64,000 nucleotides of DNA from CAILUF01 sp964505265 (GCA_964505265.1 CAZDGN010000007.1:4472-68471); one strand, 5' to 3'. Positions 17,547 through 26,527 are shown, counted from the first letter of the stretch. Notes: generated from the letters alone by a model not told the origin. Numbers and translations: made by a program.

Positions 17547-18263
17547 TTATTTATGACGCTTTCGAGCCACAATATTTAAGGACTCTACCGCTAATGTAAA
17601 AAATAACGAGAAATATAAATAGCCCTTGGAAATTTGAAAATGGAATCCATCGGCTAGCAAAATTACTCCAATCATAAAAATAAAAGCTAAAGCAACAATT
17701 TTTAATGAAGGATAAGTTTGTAAGAAATAGCTGATTTTTTCAGAAGCTAACAACATAACTATCATTGAAATTACAATTGCGGTGACAATAACTGGAATAT
17801 TATTGGTCATGCCAACTGCTGTAATTACTGAGTCAAACGAAAATACAAAATCAATTAAGGTAATTTGCAAAATAGCGGAAAGCATATTTTTTGAAACATT
17901 AATCTTTTTTTCCTCATGCGTTTCTTTTAATACCAAAAACACATCTGATGAAATTTCCCAACCACTTTTTATTATCAAAAATAATCCACCAAGAATTAGC
18001 AGAAAATTCTTGAAAGAATATCCGTTGTCGCCTATTGTAAATAATGGGTCGGTAAGACTCATAACCCAAGATAGAGTTAACAGCATTAAAATTCTGATAA
18101 TAAATGCCAAAGATAAACCAAAAATTCTTGCCATTTTACGTTTTTGATAAGGTAATTTTGCAACCACAATCGCAATAAAAATTAGATTATCAATCCCTAA
18201 AACTATTTCCAAAAAGGTTAAAGTTAATAGGCTAAAAAAAATATCATAAGTTAAAATATCCAT
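17547..18263 (-). CDS. TerC-family integral membrane protein
   Basis: A 238-residue inner-membrane protein with seven or so hydrophobic segments. EIVLGIDNLIFIAIV near the N terminus and DFVFSFDSVITAVGM in the middle carry the acidic residues conserved in TerC/Alx proteins, which are linked to Mn2+ export or to metalation of exported proteins. It follows maf by three bases and precedes the FAD gene by ten, so it is part of the long minus-strand run. Confidence 0.92.
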   Translation of the reverse strand: MDILTYDIFFSLLTLTFLEIVLGIDNLIFIAIVVAKLPYQKRKMARIFGLSLAFIIRILMLLTLSWVMSLTDPLFTIGDNGYSFKNFLLILGGLFLIIKSGWEISSDVFLVLKETHEEKKINVSKNMLSAILQITLIDFVFSFDSVITAVGMTNNIPVIVTAIVISMIVMLLASEKISYFLQTYPSLKIVALAFIFMIGVILLADGFHFQISKGYLYFSLFFTLAVESLNIVARKRHK

Positions 18264-18266
18264 ATA

Positions 18267-18866
18267 TTAAATTGTTATAATTTTATTTTGATGTAAGAAA
18301 TTAAGTAATGGCTGGATCGATAGACCCAAAACCGCATAATAATCGCCTTTTATATTGCTAAATAAATGCTTGCCAAAAGATTCATATTTATAGCTTCCAG
18401 CACAACCATAAGATTGCTCAAAAGCCACATAATCTTGAATTTGCTTTAAAGTTAATTTACGCATTTTGAGGCAAACTTTTGTAAAGTTTTGAAAAATAAT
18501 ATTGTTATTTTCACAAACTACAAGACCATTATTTTGGTAATGAATTTTTCCGTTAAATTGATACAATTGCGAGATTGCCTCTTCAAGATTTTTGGATTTA
18601 GAAATGGCATCTTTTTTAAACTCACAAACCTGATCAACACCGATAACAATGGCATCACGATATTTTTCGCTGACCGATAAAGCTTTTTTTTGAGCCAAAA
18701 AAATTGCTAAATCTTGGCAATTCATTTTTGGTAAAAAATTTTTTTCATTATCCTCATCATAAAATGGTTTAATAACTTCAAATTGAATGTTGTGTTCCTG
18801 CAATATTTTGGCACGAATCTTCGAAGACGATGCCAAAATTATCGGTCTATGGTGTTTTATTAACAT
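18267..18866 (-). CDS. maf: Maf-family nucleoside triphosphate pyrophosphatase
   Basis: Maf proteins hydrolyse non-canonical or modified nucleoside triphosphates (dTTP/UTP or m7GTP type). The 199-residue chain has the N-terminal ILASSSKIRAKIL phosphate-binding motif, VIGVDQVCEF in the middle, and the C-terminal AGSYKYESFGKHLFSNIKGD. It overlaps the end of folE by seven bases, consistent with coupling. Confidence 0.93.
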   Translation of the reverse strand: MLIKHHRPIILASSSKIRAKILQEHNIQFEVIKPFYDEDNEKNFLPKMNCQDLAIFLAQKKALSVSEKYRDAIVIGVDQVCEFKKDAISKSKNLEEAISQLYQFNGKIHYQNNGLVVCENNNIIFQNFTKVCLKMRKLTLKQIQDYVAFEQSYGCAGSYKYESFGKHLFSNIKGDYYAVLGLSIQPLLNFLHQNKIITI

Positions 18867-19453
18867 TCCTTAAAATCAAATTTAATCATTTGTAAAAACC
18901 GATTTTCAAGAGTTGAATTATCCTTGAATTCTCCCAAAAAAGAAGTGGTAACAGTTGAAGCATTAACTTTGTGAATACCTCGAGTAGTCATACATTGGTG
19001 CTTAGCATCAATTAACACTGCAACCCCACGAGGATTTAAGGCGATGTTTAAGGAGTTGGCAATTTGAGCAGTCATCGTTTCTTGAGTTTGTAATCTCTTG
19101 GCAAAAACATCAACCAATCTGGCAATTTTAGAAATACCAACTACTTTTTTATTTGGTAAATATGCAACATGTGCAACACCCAAAAAAGGCACCATATGAT
19201 GTTCGCAATGAGATTCTAAACGAATATTTTTTATTAAAACAATATCGTTATAACCCTCAATTTCCTCGAAAGTTTTTCCTAAAATCTTAATTGGATCTTC
19301 ATTATATCCTAAAAAAAAATCTTGATAAGCATTGACTACTCGCTTTGGAGTTTCAATCAAACCTTCGCGATTTGGATTATCTCCTGCCCAAGCAATAAGC
19401 GTTCTAACAGCTTGCTCGGCTTGCTCTCTAGTGGGTTTATTAATATTATTCAT
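18860..19453 (-). CDS. folE: GTP cyclohydrolase I
   Basis: It converts GTP to dihydroneopterin triphosphate, the first step of folate or pterin synthesis. The 197-residue length is standard. Zinc ligands are visible in LESHCEHHMVPF and KHQCMTTRG, and the active-site stretch VGISKIARLVDVFAKRLQTQE is complete. It is the first gene of the eleven-gene minus-strand run that ends with corA; the 174 bp upstream separate it from divergent skp. Confidence 0.97.
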   Translation of the reverse strand: MNNINKPTREQAEQAVRTLIAWAGDNPNREGLIETPKRVVNAYQDFFLGYNEDPIKILGKTFEEIEGYNDIVLIKNIRLESHCEHHMVPFLGVAHVAYLPNKKVVGISKIARLVDVFAKRLQTQETMTAQIANSLNIALNPRGVAVLIDAKHQCMTTRGIHKVNASTVTTSFLGEFKDNSTLENRFLQMIKFDFKEC

Positions 19454-19627
19454 TGTTATTAAATTTTGTTTTAAAAATTGTATTTTATAAAAAAATTTAT
19501 TTTTTTTAAAAAAACACTATTGATTTGTTATGAAATAAATATAATTTATTATATTAAATATACAAACTTTAAAAAAATTTTTTTACATTTTTCTTAAAAA
19601 AATATTAATATAAAAAAAATTATACAT

Positions 19628-20152
19628 ATGAATAAAATCTTTTTAGGCACAATTCTTACCTTGGGGCTATTTGCAAACAGTGCTTTTGGAGCTCAAATTG
19701 GAGTTCTTGATGTTGATAAAATTATCCAAGAATCATTAGCAGTAATTGATATTCAAAAAAAAGTTGATAGCAAAAAAACTTCCTATGAAGCAGATATCAA
19801 CAAAAAACAATCTCAACTTGAAACAGAACAAAAAAAATTAGAAGACAAAAAAATTACCCTTTCTAAAGAAGCTTTCGACAAAGAAGTTAAAACTTTTGAA
19901 GCCAAAGTTGAAGACCTCAAAACCTATATCGACCGCAAACAAAATAGCCTAAAAAAAGCCTCAATTGATGCTATGAGTAAAGTAAATGATAAGGTTAAAG
20001 TTATCGTTTCTGAAATTTCTAAGGATAAAAATCTTGATGTAATTATACCTTCATCTCAAACTTTGTTTTTCAAAGATGAACTTGATATCACCGCCGAAGT
20101 TTTAGCAACTTTAAACAAAAAAATATCTAAAGTTGATGTAAAATTCGAGTAA
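19628..20152 (+). CDS. skp: Skp/OmpH-family periplasmic chaperone
   Basis: A periplasmic chaperone that holds unfolded outer-membrane proteins on their way to the Bam complex. The 174-residue chain has a signal peptide (to about AFGA, residue 22), then IGVLDVDKIIQESLAV and a long highly charged coiled coil (about residues 45-130), the tentacle of Skp. Skp often neighbours bamA and lpxD, but here it stands alone, divergent from folE. Confidence 0.9.
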   Translation: MNKIFLGTILTLGLFANSAFGAQIGVLDVDKIIQESLAVIDIQKKVDSKKTSYEADINKKQSQLETEQKKLEDKKITLSKEAFDKEVKTFEAKVEDLKTYIDRKQNSLKKASIDAMSKVNDKVKVIVSEISKDKNLDVIIPSSQTLFFKDELDITAEVLATLNKKISKVDVKFE

Positions 20153-20168
20153 TAGAGTTATCTATTGC
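20149..20168. terminator. Possible bidirectional terminator between skp and the Xer gene
   Basis: An 8-bp stem (one G-T pair) with a GTTA loop, GTAATAGA/TCTATTGC, contains the stop codons of both convergent genes. A T-run (TTTTTT) follows shortly on the plus strand; the minus side is weaker. The stem is AT-rich, so efficiency is doubtful. Confidence 0.4.
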
Positions 20169-21093
20169 TAAATTTTTTGTAATTCTGAATCAATTTTATT
20201 TTATCAATCTTGGTATATCTTTGGGTTGTAGATAATTTACTATGACCAAGCAAATCTTGAATTGTTCTTAAGTCTACATTTTCTTCTAATAAAGCAGTTG
20301 CAAATGAATGCCTAAATGCATGAGGAGTTATATCATCTGATAAATTCAAATTCTTGCGAATTTCGGCAATAATATTTGCATAAACCGTCCGCAAATATTT
20401 CTTGTTTTTTTTATTTACAAAAATTGCATCAGTCGGATTTTTTTTAAATGGACATAATTCCAAATATTTTTCAATTTTATCTTTTACAATTGGAATTAAT
20501 GGCACCAATCTTTGCTTACCACCTTTTCCATTTATAACTAATGATTGAGTATTTTCTAGCATAATTTTATTAACCGATAAAGCCTCAGAAATTCTTAACC
20601 CACAGCCATAAATCAAGAAAGTGATAGCAATTTCACGAGCATTTTCCCAAGGCTCTTCATGATAATTTTCTAAGGCCAAAATAATTTTTTTGACATCATT
20701 AAAATCAATAGCTCTTGGCAAGGTTTTGCTGAGTTTTGGAATCTTGATTTTAAAAATTTTTCGGTTAGTGATTAAATTATTTTTTTCAAAATATTTAAAC
20801 ATCGAGCGCAAAGCTGATAAGGCTCTTGCATTGGAATTGTTGATATGATTATCGAGCCTCTCGCCAAGCCATGAACGAAAATCCACAAGCTCCAACTCTT
20901 CTAAAATTTTTCTATTTACAATATTATTTTTTAATTTGTAAATAAATTTTATAAAATCTAAAATATCTGTATGATATGAAATAATGGTATTTTGCGCATA
21001 TTTTTTCTCATAAGTTAAATAATTAATAAATTGATTTATGATTTTTATCACAAAATCGTCACAAAAATTCTCGAAAGTTAAGTTTTTATGCAT
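20158..21093 (-). CDS. Tyrosine recombinase of the XerC/XerD type
   Basis: A site-specific recombinase that resolves chromosome dimers at dif. The 311-residue chain has an N-terminal SAM-like core-binding domain (FINYLTYEKKYAQNTIISYH). The catalytic domain shows the first Arg in GCGLRISEAL, Lys in GKGGKQR, HAFRHSFATALL, GHSKLSTTQ and the nucleophile in RYTK. XerC and XerD cannot be separated by eye. No integrase-like cargo, att site or tRNA lies nearby, so a housekeeping role is more likely than an element integrase. Its 5' end overlaps the divergent 21038 gene by 56 bp. Confidence 0.93.
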   Translation of the reverse strand: MHKNLTFENFCDDFVIKIINQFINYLTYEKKYAQNTIISYHTDILDFIKFIYKLKNNIVNRKILEELELVDFRSWLGERLDNHINNSNARALSALRSMFKYFEKNNLITNRKIFKIKIPKLSKTLPRAIDFNDVKKIILALENYHEEPWENAREIAITFLIYGCGLRISEALSVNKIMLENTQSLVINGKGGKQRLVPLIPIVKDKIEKYLELCPFKKNPTDAIFVNKKNKKYLRTVYANIIAEIRKNLNLSDDITPHAFRHSFATALLEENVDLRTIQDLLGHSKLSTTQRYTKIDKIKLIQNYKKFSNR

Positions 21094-21829
21094 TGCTATT
21101 TTTTATTTTTTAAATTTTACTAATGCTTTTGCCCTTCAAATATGGAACAGTCCAGAAGGTATTGCCAAGTTCAATTCAAGTCAATATAAAAATGATTTCT
21201 TTCAGCTGGCAAATTTTTATCAAGCTCAAAAAAATCCGCTTTATTGTTCGGTAGCTTCTGCTTTAATTATCAAAAATGCATTATTTTATCCTGATATTCC
21301 GAGCCAAAGCTCTGCAGAAACTTTGCGTCCAGATGGCTCTATAATTAAATTCCCACTCTTTGTCTCTCAAGATGAATTTTTTAATGAAAAAACTGAAAGA
21401 ATTAAAGAAAAATCTATTGTAGATTTCCAAAAAAAATCCTTAAATTTATCGCCAGCGGATTATGACCCAGGTCTGAATTTATCGGACTTTTCAAAGATTT
21501 TAAAGGTTCACAAAATTAAGTCAAAAATTTATTATCAAACCGAATTTAATGAAGATAAGGTTAATCAATTTAGAATAAATTTGAAAAAAATTTTAAGCGA
21601 TCAAGATAAGTTTTTAATTGCCAATTTTGACGGCAAAATCTTACAAGCCAAAACCAACGGTCATATTTCGCCAATTGTGGCATTCGATGAAAATTCTGAC
21701 TCAATTTTAATTTTAGATGTCGCACTCCATAAAAATCAATGGTATTGGGTCAAGGTAAGTGATTTTGTTAAGGCAATGAATACTAAAGATGGCAATAATT
21801 TTCGTGGATATTTAATTGTATGGAGATAA
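21038..21829 (+). CDS. Phytochelatin-synthase-like cysteine peptidase
   Basis: An exported papain-like enzyme of the phytochelatin synthase family. Bacterial short forms cleave glycine from glutathione and may make little phytochelatin. A hydrophobic export segment (about residues 15-32) precedes LQIWNSPEG. The triad is clear: Cys70 in NPLYCSVASALI, His209 in NGHISPIVAF and Asp227 in ILILDVA. The His-Asp distance of 18 equals that of the plant enzyme. The C-terminal Cys-rich domain of plant enzymes is absent. Only ATG 21038 gives a plausible start, overlapping the Xer gene head-to-head. Confidence 0.88.
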   Translation: MIFITKSSQKFSKVKFLCIAIFYFLNFTNAFALQIWNSPEGIAKFNSSQYKNDFFQLANFYQAQKNPLYCSVASALIIKNALFYPDIPSQSSAETLRPDGSIIKFPLFVSQDEFFNEKTERIKEKSIVDFQKKSLNLSPADYDPGLNLSDFSKILKVHKIKSKIYYQTEFNEDKVNQFRINLKKILSDQDKFLIANFDGKILQAKTNGHISPIVAFDENSDSILILDVALHKNQWYWVKVSDFVKAMNTKDGNNFRGYLIVWR

Positions 21830-21863
21830 AATTTATTTTTTTCAAAATTTAATTTAATTAAAA

Positions 21864-23021
21864 TCAAGAAATAATATTACAACATTTAATGGCAAAGCGG
21901 TCAGTCATTCCTGCAAGATAATCGCAAATAATTTCCGCTAAATTTTTGGGTTTAGGATTTTGTAAAAATAAATCATAACGCTCCTTTGGAAGATTTTTTG
22001 GATTCATAAAATGATGATCAAATAAAAAATTCAAAATATTACTGGCATTTTTAGACATTTCATTAACCAAGGGATGACGATACATTTTTTTCATTAAAAA
22101 TTGGCGAATTGAGTCGATATTTTTTTGCATTGAAGCCGAAAAATTTACTAACAAATTTTTATGATTACAAACATCATCTAAAGTTTTAATTTGGAAATTT
22201 TCAATATTTTTTTTAGTTTGCTCAATTACATCTAAAACCATTGCCAGCGTGATTCTTCTTTTGGCCTCACCAACCAATAATTCTTGGCGAATATTTGGAT
22301 TTTTTTTCATCAATTCTTCATAAATTTCAGCAATTAAAGGCAGTTTCATCAAATCCTGAATAGTAAATAAATCCGCCCTCAAACCATCTTCAATATCATG
22401 ATTATTATAAGCAATATCATCAGAAATTGCGGATATCTGAGCTTCAAGACCAGTATTTTTTTCCAACTTCAAATTATATTTTTCATCAAATTTTAAAATA
22501 TATTCATTTAAATTAGCTTTATCGGTAATCGCCCCGTTATGCTTTACCACCCCTTCAATAGTCTCATATGTAAGGTTTAAGCCAAGAAAATCTAGATAAG
22601 TATTTTCGATTTTGGTAATAATTTTTAAAGTGTGAGCATTGTGGGAGAAGCCACCAAATTCTTGCATTTTTTGATTTAAAACCTCCTCCCCAGCATGTCC
22701 GAATGGCGGATGACCTAAATCATGAGCAAGAGAAATAATTTCTGCCAAATCTTTATTAACTTCAAGAGCTCCAGCAATCCAGCGGGCAATTTGTGCCATC
22801 TCAAGAGTGTGAGTTAACCTAGTTCGATAATGATCACCCTGATGATTAACAAAAACTTGAGTTTTATATTGAAGCCTGCGAAATGCCGAAGAATTTATGA
22901 TACGGTCACGATCCCTCCCAAATAAGGAACGAAATTGCGAATCATCGAAATTTTCAATGTGAAGCCTGCCACGAGATTTTGATTCAAAAGTAGCATAATT
23001 AGCTAAAAGATAATTTGACAT
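21864..23021 (-). CDS. dgt: dGTPase-like HD-domain triphosphohydrolase
   Basis: It hydrolyses dNTPs to nucleosides and triphosphate, balancing the pool. The 385-residue chain shows the metal-binding HD motif: TRLTHTLEMAQIARWI, LAHDLGHPPFGHAGEEVL, and the later Asp in ISDDIAYNNHDIEDG. The N terminus (RDRDRIINSSAFRRLQYKTQ) is typical of the alphaproteobacterial subfamily. It starts one base after the stop of the 43-residue membrane protein, so it is tightly coupled to it and to kbl. Confidence 0.95.
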   Translation of the reverse strand: MSNYLLANYATFESKSRGRLHIENFDDSQFRSLFGRDRDRIINSSAFRRLQYKTQVFVNHQGDHYRTRLTHTLEMAQIARWIAGALEVNKDLAEIISLAHDLGHPPFGHAGEEVLNQKMQEFGGFSHNAHTLKIITKIENTYLDFLGLNLTYETIEGVVKHNGAITDKANLNEYILKFDEKYNLKLEKNTGLEAQISAISDDIAYNNHDIEDGLRADLFTIQDLMKLPLIAEIYEELMKKNPNIRQELLVGEAKRRITLAMVLDVIEQTKKNIENFQIKTLDDVCNHKNLLVNFSASMQKNIDSIRQFLMKKMYRHPLVNEMSKNASNILNFLFDHHFMNPKNLPKERYDLFLQNPKPKNLAEIICDYLAGMTDRFAIKCCNIIS

Positions 23022-23022
23022 T

Positions 23023-23154
23023 TTAGATTAATTGCAAAATTAATACTCCAATAAGAATTGTAAAAACCACAATAGCCAAGGCAAATGCAGTTGCCTTAAG
23101 CATAATGCGGTTTTTCATCATTTTTTTTTCAAATTCTGATAATTCTTGATCCAT
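23023..23154 (-). CDS. Small single-pass membrane protein, 43 aa
   Basis: A short frame fills the space between kbl and dgt. Its ATG overlaps the kbl stop (TAATG), and its TAA is followed after one base by the dgt ATG. It encodes a charged head (MDQELSEFEKKMMKNR) and a hydrophobic helix (about residues 21-42, ATAFALAIVVFTILIGVL). The spacing on both sides and clean helix composition argue for a real gene. I do not recognise a family; topology would be N-in with the acidic head in the cytoplasm. Confidence 0.7.
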   Translation of the reverse strand: MDQELSEFEKKMMKNRIMLKATAFALAIVVFTILIGVLILQLI

Positions 23155-24365
23155 TATTTAATAACATTCAATTTTTTGCCAACCCTTATAAAGGCTGAAA
23201 TCGCTTCATCTAAATGTTCTTTTTCGTGAGAGGCGGAAATTTGCACTCGAATTCTGGCGGTATCTTTTGGTACCACCGGAAAAGAAAAAGCAATCACATA
23301 AATTCCCTCTTCTTCAATCATCATTTTAGCAAATTTACTTGCCAAGACAGCGTCGTTAAGCATAATTGGAACTACGGGATGAATGCCATTTGGGTCATGA
23401 ATAACAAAACCAGCATCAATAATTTTTTTACGAAAATACAGAGTATTATCAGCTAATTTTTTAATCAAAAATTTAGATTTTGAAATCATGTCCAATATCT
23501 CAATGCCAACAGAAGCAACAATCGGCAAAATATTATTTGAAAATAAATAAGGTCGAGCTTTATTTCTAAGTTTATCAATTACATTTTTTTTAGAAGCAAC
23601 AAATCCTCCGCCAGCTCCACCCAAGGCCTTGCCAAGAGTGCTTACCAAAATATCAACCCTACCCTCAACACCACAATACTCTGGGGTTCCGCGTCCATTT
23701 TCACCAATAAATCCAGTGGCATGAGAATCATCAACCAGAAGGATAGCTTGATATTTTTCTGCTAAATCACAAATTGTCTTTAAATTAGCAATATCACCAT
23801 CCATTGAAAAAACTCCATCGGTGACTATCATTAAATTTTTATGTTTCGAAGCTTCATGTAATTTTTTTTCAAGCTCCGCCATATCGTTATATTTATAAAA
23901 AAAACGATGAGCTTTGCAAAGTCTAATGCCATCAATCAGGCTTGCATGATTTAAATCAGCCGAAACTATTGCATCTTCTTCGGTTAAAAGCGAGGCAAAA
24001 ACCCCACCATTGGCTGAAAAACAAGAAGAGAAAGTTATAACATCTTCATAATTCAAAAATTCTGCTAATTTGTTTTCAAATTTTTTATGCAAATCAAATG
24101 TTCCGCATATAAATCTTACTGAAGCGGTTCCAAGACCATATTCGTCGATTGTTTTTTTGGCAATATCAAGTAGATTTTTATTGTTAGCTAGACCCAAATA
24201 ATTATTGGCACAGAAATTTAATACTCTTTTTTTATGACCATGATGATTAATTTCAATATTTGCCGATTGCGAAGAAATAATTTCATATTCGCCCTTGTAT
24301 AAACCGGTATTTTTGAGAGTTTCTAATTCATTATTGATATTTTCTAAAAAATTATTTTTGAACAT
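23154..24365 (-). CDS. kbl: 2-amino-3-ketobutyrate CoA ligase (glycine C-acetyltransferase)
   Basis: A PLP enzyme of the alpha-oxoamine synthase family that splits 2-amino-3-ketobutyrate into glycine and acetyl-CoA, the second step of threonine degradation. The 403-residue chain matches Kbl closely (NFCANNYLGLANN, SVRFICGTFDLHKKFE, VTDGVFSMDGDIANL, VDDSHATGFIGENGRG). The PLP lysine is in LGKALGGAGGGF. No threonine dehydrogenase is in the window, although threonine synthase is. It heads a three-gene unit with the small membrane protein and dgt. Confidence 0.95.
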   Translation of the reverse strand: MFKNNFLENINNELETLKNTGLYKGEYEIISSQSANIEINHHGHKKRVLNFCANNYLGLANNKNLLDIAKKTIDEYGLGTASVRFICGTFDLHKKFENKLAEFLNYEDVITFSSCFSANGGVFASLLTEEDAIVSADLNHASLIDGIRLCKAHRFFYKYNDMAELEKKLHEASKHKNLMIVTDGVFSMDGDIANLKTICDLAEKYQAILLVDDSHATGFIGENGRGTPEYCGVEGRVDILVSTLGKALGGAGGGFVASKKNVIDKLRNKARPYLFSNNILPIVASVGIEILDMISKSKFLIKKLADNTLYFRKKIIDAGFVIHDPNGIHPVVPIMLNDAVLASKFAKMMIEEEGIYVIAFSFPVVPKDTARIRVQISASHEKEHLDEAISAFIRVGKKLNVIK

Positions 24366-24497
24366 TTTATTTTTTTTATTGATTGATAATGAAAAACTTT
24401 TAAAATTATTATTAATTAAAAAAAATTAACTTAAAATTACTATTTAAGTTAGATTTATTTTATCAACAAATTTTTTAAAACAAAACAATAAATTAAT

Positions 24498-24743
24498 ATG
24501 AAAAACTTCATTCGCTTAGCTTTAATTTCAATTTTAAGCATTTCTCTTCTGTCTTCTTGCTCCTCTTGCAAAAAAACATGTGCCAACAAAAATGGACAAA
24601 CTTCTCAAACTGAAGTAAAAGTAGAAGAAATCAAAACTCCTGAAGTTAAAAAAGCTAAAAAAGCTAAAAAAGCTAAAAAAGCTGAAGTCGCTCCAGCAAT
24701 CGCACCAGTAAATGCTCCAGTGGCTCAAGATGCTAAAAAATAA
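24498..24743 (+). CDS. Small Lys/Ala-rich lipoprotein
   Basis: An 81-residue protein with a lipoprotein signal and LLSSCSSCKKTC around residues 18-27. A short acidic stretch precedes a run of KKA units (VKKAKKAKKAKKAEVAP), encoded by near-perfect 9-bp repeats around 24646-24685, and an Ala/Pro/Val tail ends it. It resembles periplasmic tether-type lipoproteins only in architecture. It is monocistronic and followed by a strong terminator. Function unknown. Confidence 0.75.
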   Translation: MKNFIRLALISILSISLLSSCSSCKKTCANKNGQTSQTEVKVEEIKTPEVKKAKKAKKAKKAEVAPAIAPVNAPVAQDAKK

Positions 24744-24753
24744 TTAGCACCAG

Positions 24754-24782
24754 AAAAATGGATGAAAATTTCATCCATTTTT
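24754..24782 (+). terminator. Strong intrinsic terminator
   Basis: A perfect 29-base inverted repeat, arms AAAAATGGATGAAA and TTTCATCCATTTTT around one central base, 11 bases after the lipoprotein stop, with the T-run built into the 3' arm. It would separate the lipoprotein mRNA from thiL. Confidence 0.82.
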
Positions 24783-24820
24783 CACCATAATTTTGAACCA
24801 CAATCAAATTTAAAATTTCA

Positions 24821-25849
24821 ATGAAAGAATTTGAAATTATCGAAAATAAATTCCTCCCCCTCACAAAATTAAATAATAACTACCCTAGCAAAATTATTAA
24901 TTCATTCGATTTGAGTGATGATGTTAGTTTGATTAAAAAATCTAATAAAAATTTTATTGTAAGCAAAGATATTTTTATCGAAAATATTCATTTTCTTAAA
25001 AGCGACGGGGGTGAAAAAATTGCCCAAAAACTTTTGTTATCAAATATTTCCGATATTGCCTCAAGCGGGGGTAAGCCTTTATTTTATTTTCTTGGATTCA
25101 CCAAAAATTCGATGTTATCAAAAAAATTTTATGATGATTTCGCTATTGGTTTAAAAAAGGTTCAAGAAAAATATAATATTATTTTAGCAGGTGGCGACAC
25201 TTCAAACTCTAATCAATTATTTTATTCGATAACCATTTTTGGGGCGATAGATGAAAAGAAAATTTTACTTAGAAAAAATGCCGTTGAGGGAGATTTAATT
25301 TACGTTTCAAACCATATTGGTGACGCCTTTCTTGGTCTTGATGTTAAATTAAAAAAACCCAAAAAATTGTTAGATTTTCATAAAAAATTACTTGAAAAAC
25401 ATTTTTACCCGACTCCCCGAGTAGAATTAGCACAAATTCTATCAAACAAAAAAATTTCAAAATGTGCTACCGACATTTCAGATGGGTTAATCGCTGACCT
25501 TGAAAATATTTGCGAGGCTTCAAATTTAGTTGCCGAAATTGATTTATCAAAAATTCCTATTTCTAACTCCTCTAAAAAATATCTTGAGCAAAATTCTCAT
25601 CTCACAATTTTAGATTTATTGTCTGGGGGCGATGATTATGAAATTATTTTTTCAAGCCACCCAAATAATACTCAAAAAATCACCAAAATTTCTCAACAAT
25701 TAGATTTAAAACTTACCTGCATTGGCAAATTTACTAAAAGTAATCCAAAAAAAACTATTAATAGTAAAAATTATATTGTAAAATTATATCAAGATTTTAT
25801 CACTAAAAAATTAATTAAATTTTCTCAAAAAGGTTATGAGCACAAATAG
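24821..25849 (+). CDS. thiL: Thiamine-monophosphate kinase
   Basis: It phosphorylates thiamine monophosphate to the active cofactor thiamine diphosphate. The 342-residue chain shows the ThiL pattern: LSDDVSLI (metal-binding Asp pair), FIENIHFL, LSNISDIASSGGKP, ILAGGDTSNS, CATDISDGLIADL and SGGDDYEIIFSS. The usual Ser-Thr-Asp is Ser-Lys-Asp here (VSKDIFIE), a mild deviation. It overlaps the RDD gene by 14 bases. No TPP riboswitch is visible upstream. Confidence 0.92.
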   Translation: MKEFEIIENKFLPLTKLNNNYPSKIINSFDLSDDVSLIKKSNKNFIVSKDIFIENIHFLKSDGGEKIAQKLLLSNISDIASSGGKPLFYFLGFTKNSMLSKKFYDDFAIGLKKVQEKYNIILAGGDTSNSNQLFYSITIFGAIDEKKILLRKNAVEGDLIYVSNHIGDAFLGLDVKLKKPKKLLDFHKKLLEKHFYPTPRVELAQILSNKKISKCATDISDGLIADLENICEASNLVAEIDLSKIPISNSSKKYLEQNSHLTILDLLSGGDDYEIIFSSHPNNTQKITKISQQLDLKLTCIGKFTKSNPKKTINSKNYIVKLYQDFITKKLIKFSQKGYEHK

Positions 25850-26519
25850 TTTTTTATTCAATTTTTCTAAAAATAAAAACACTAACGATGATGATTTCAT
25901 TAATTATGCTTCACCTTTTAAAAGATCATTATCATCTGCTATTGATATTTTAATTGTGATGATAATTCGAGGTATAGTTCTTCAATTAATTGGCAATGTT
26001 TTTTTTATAAAAACCATTCATAATTTTTATAGTGAATTTGAATCAAAATTTGGCACCAAAACTCCAAAAGGAACTCCAGAACATATGGAATTTATTTATT
26101 CTCATTCGATTTTTTTTCAGGGAATTTCTATTTTGGTTTTTATAATTTTAATCGGAGCCTTTTATTATGCTTTTTTTTACAGTTCTAAATGGCAAGCCTC
26201 AATTGGCAAAAGAATATTAGGTATAATAGTAGCTGATAAAAATAACCAAAAAAAAATTAAATTTTCTGATGGTTTTTATTATTATTTCCTATCGATAATT
26301 CCATATTTTTTCGTTTTGATTTTATTTATTTACATTACTAAAAATAAAATTAGCATTTATCAACTTTTTTCAGAAGTTTGGGGCTTTACATTTTTTGGCA
26401 TATTGATTTTATTTGCCATAAATATGTCTTCATTTAACAAAAAAAGGATAAATTTTTTTGACTATCTTATGGATTTTGAGTTTCATATTGGAAAAACAAA
26501 ATCAAAATATCCTTGGTAA
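25836..26519 (+). CDS. RDD-family membrane protein
   Basis: A 227-residue inner-membrane protein with about four hydrophobic segments. YASPFKRSLSSAIDILIV carries the Arg-Asp pattern at the first helix, and WQASIGKRILGIIVADKNNQ is the characteristic second motif. RDD proteins have been linked to ion exchange, but function is mostly unknown. The start overlaps thiL, so the two are co-translated; lpxC follows nine bases later. Confidence 0.85.
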   Translation: MSTNSFLFNFSKNKNTNDDDFINYASPFKRSLSSAIDILIVMIIRGIVLQLIGNVFFIKTIHNFYSEFESKFGTKTPKGTPEHMEFIYSHSIFFQGISILVFIILIGAFYYAFFYSSKWQASIGKRILGIIVADKNNQKKIKFSDGFYYYFLSIIPYFFVLILFIYITKNKISIYQLFSEVWGFTFFGILILFAINMSSFNKKRINFFDYLMDFEFHIGKTKSKYPW

Positions 26520-26527
26520 TATAATTT

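Noticed and set aside
17537..17572. ATG 17572 as the start of the FAD oxidoreductase
   Set aside because: It lies inside terC and adds 12 residues before a dinucleotide-binding fold that normally sits at the N terminus.
20158..21093. Xer recombinase as a phage or island integrase
   Set aside because: No tRNA, att repeats or mobile genes are nearby, and the protein has normal XerC/XerD length and motifs.
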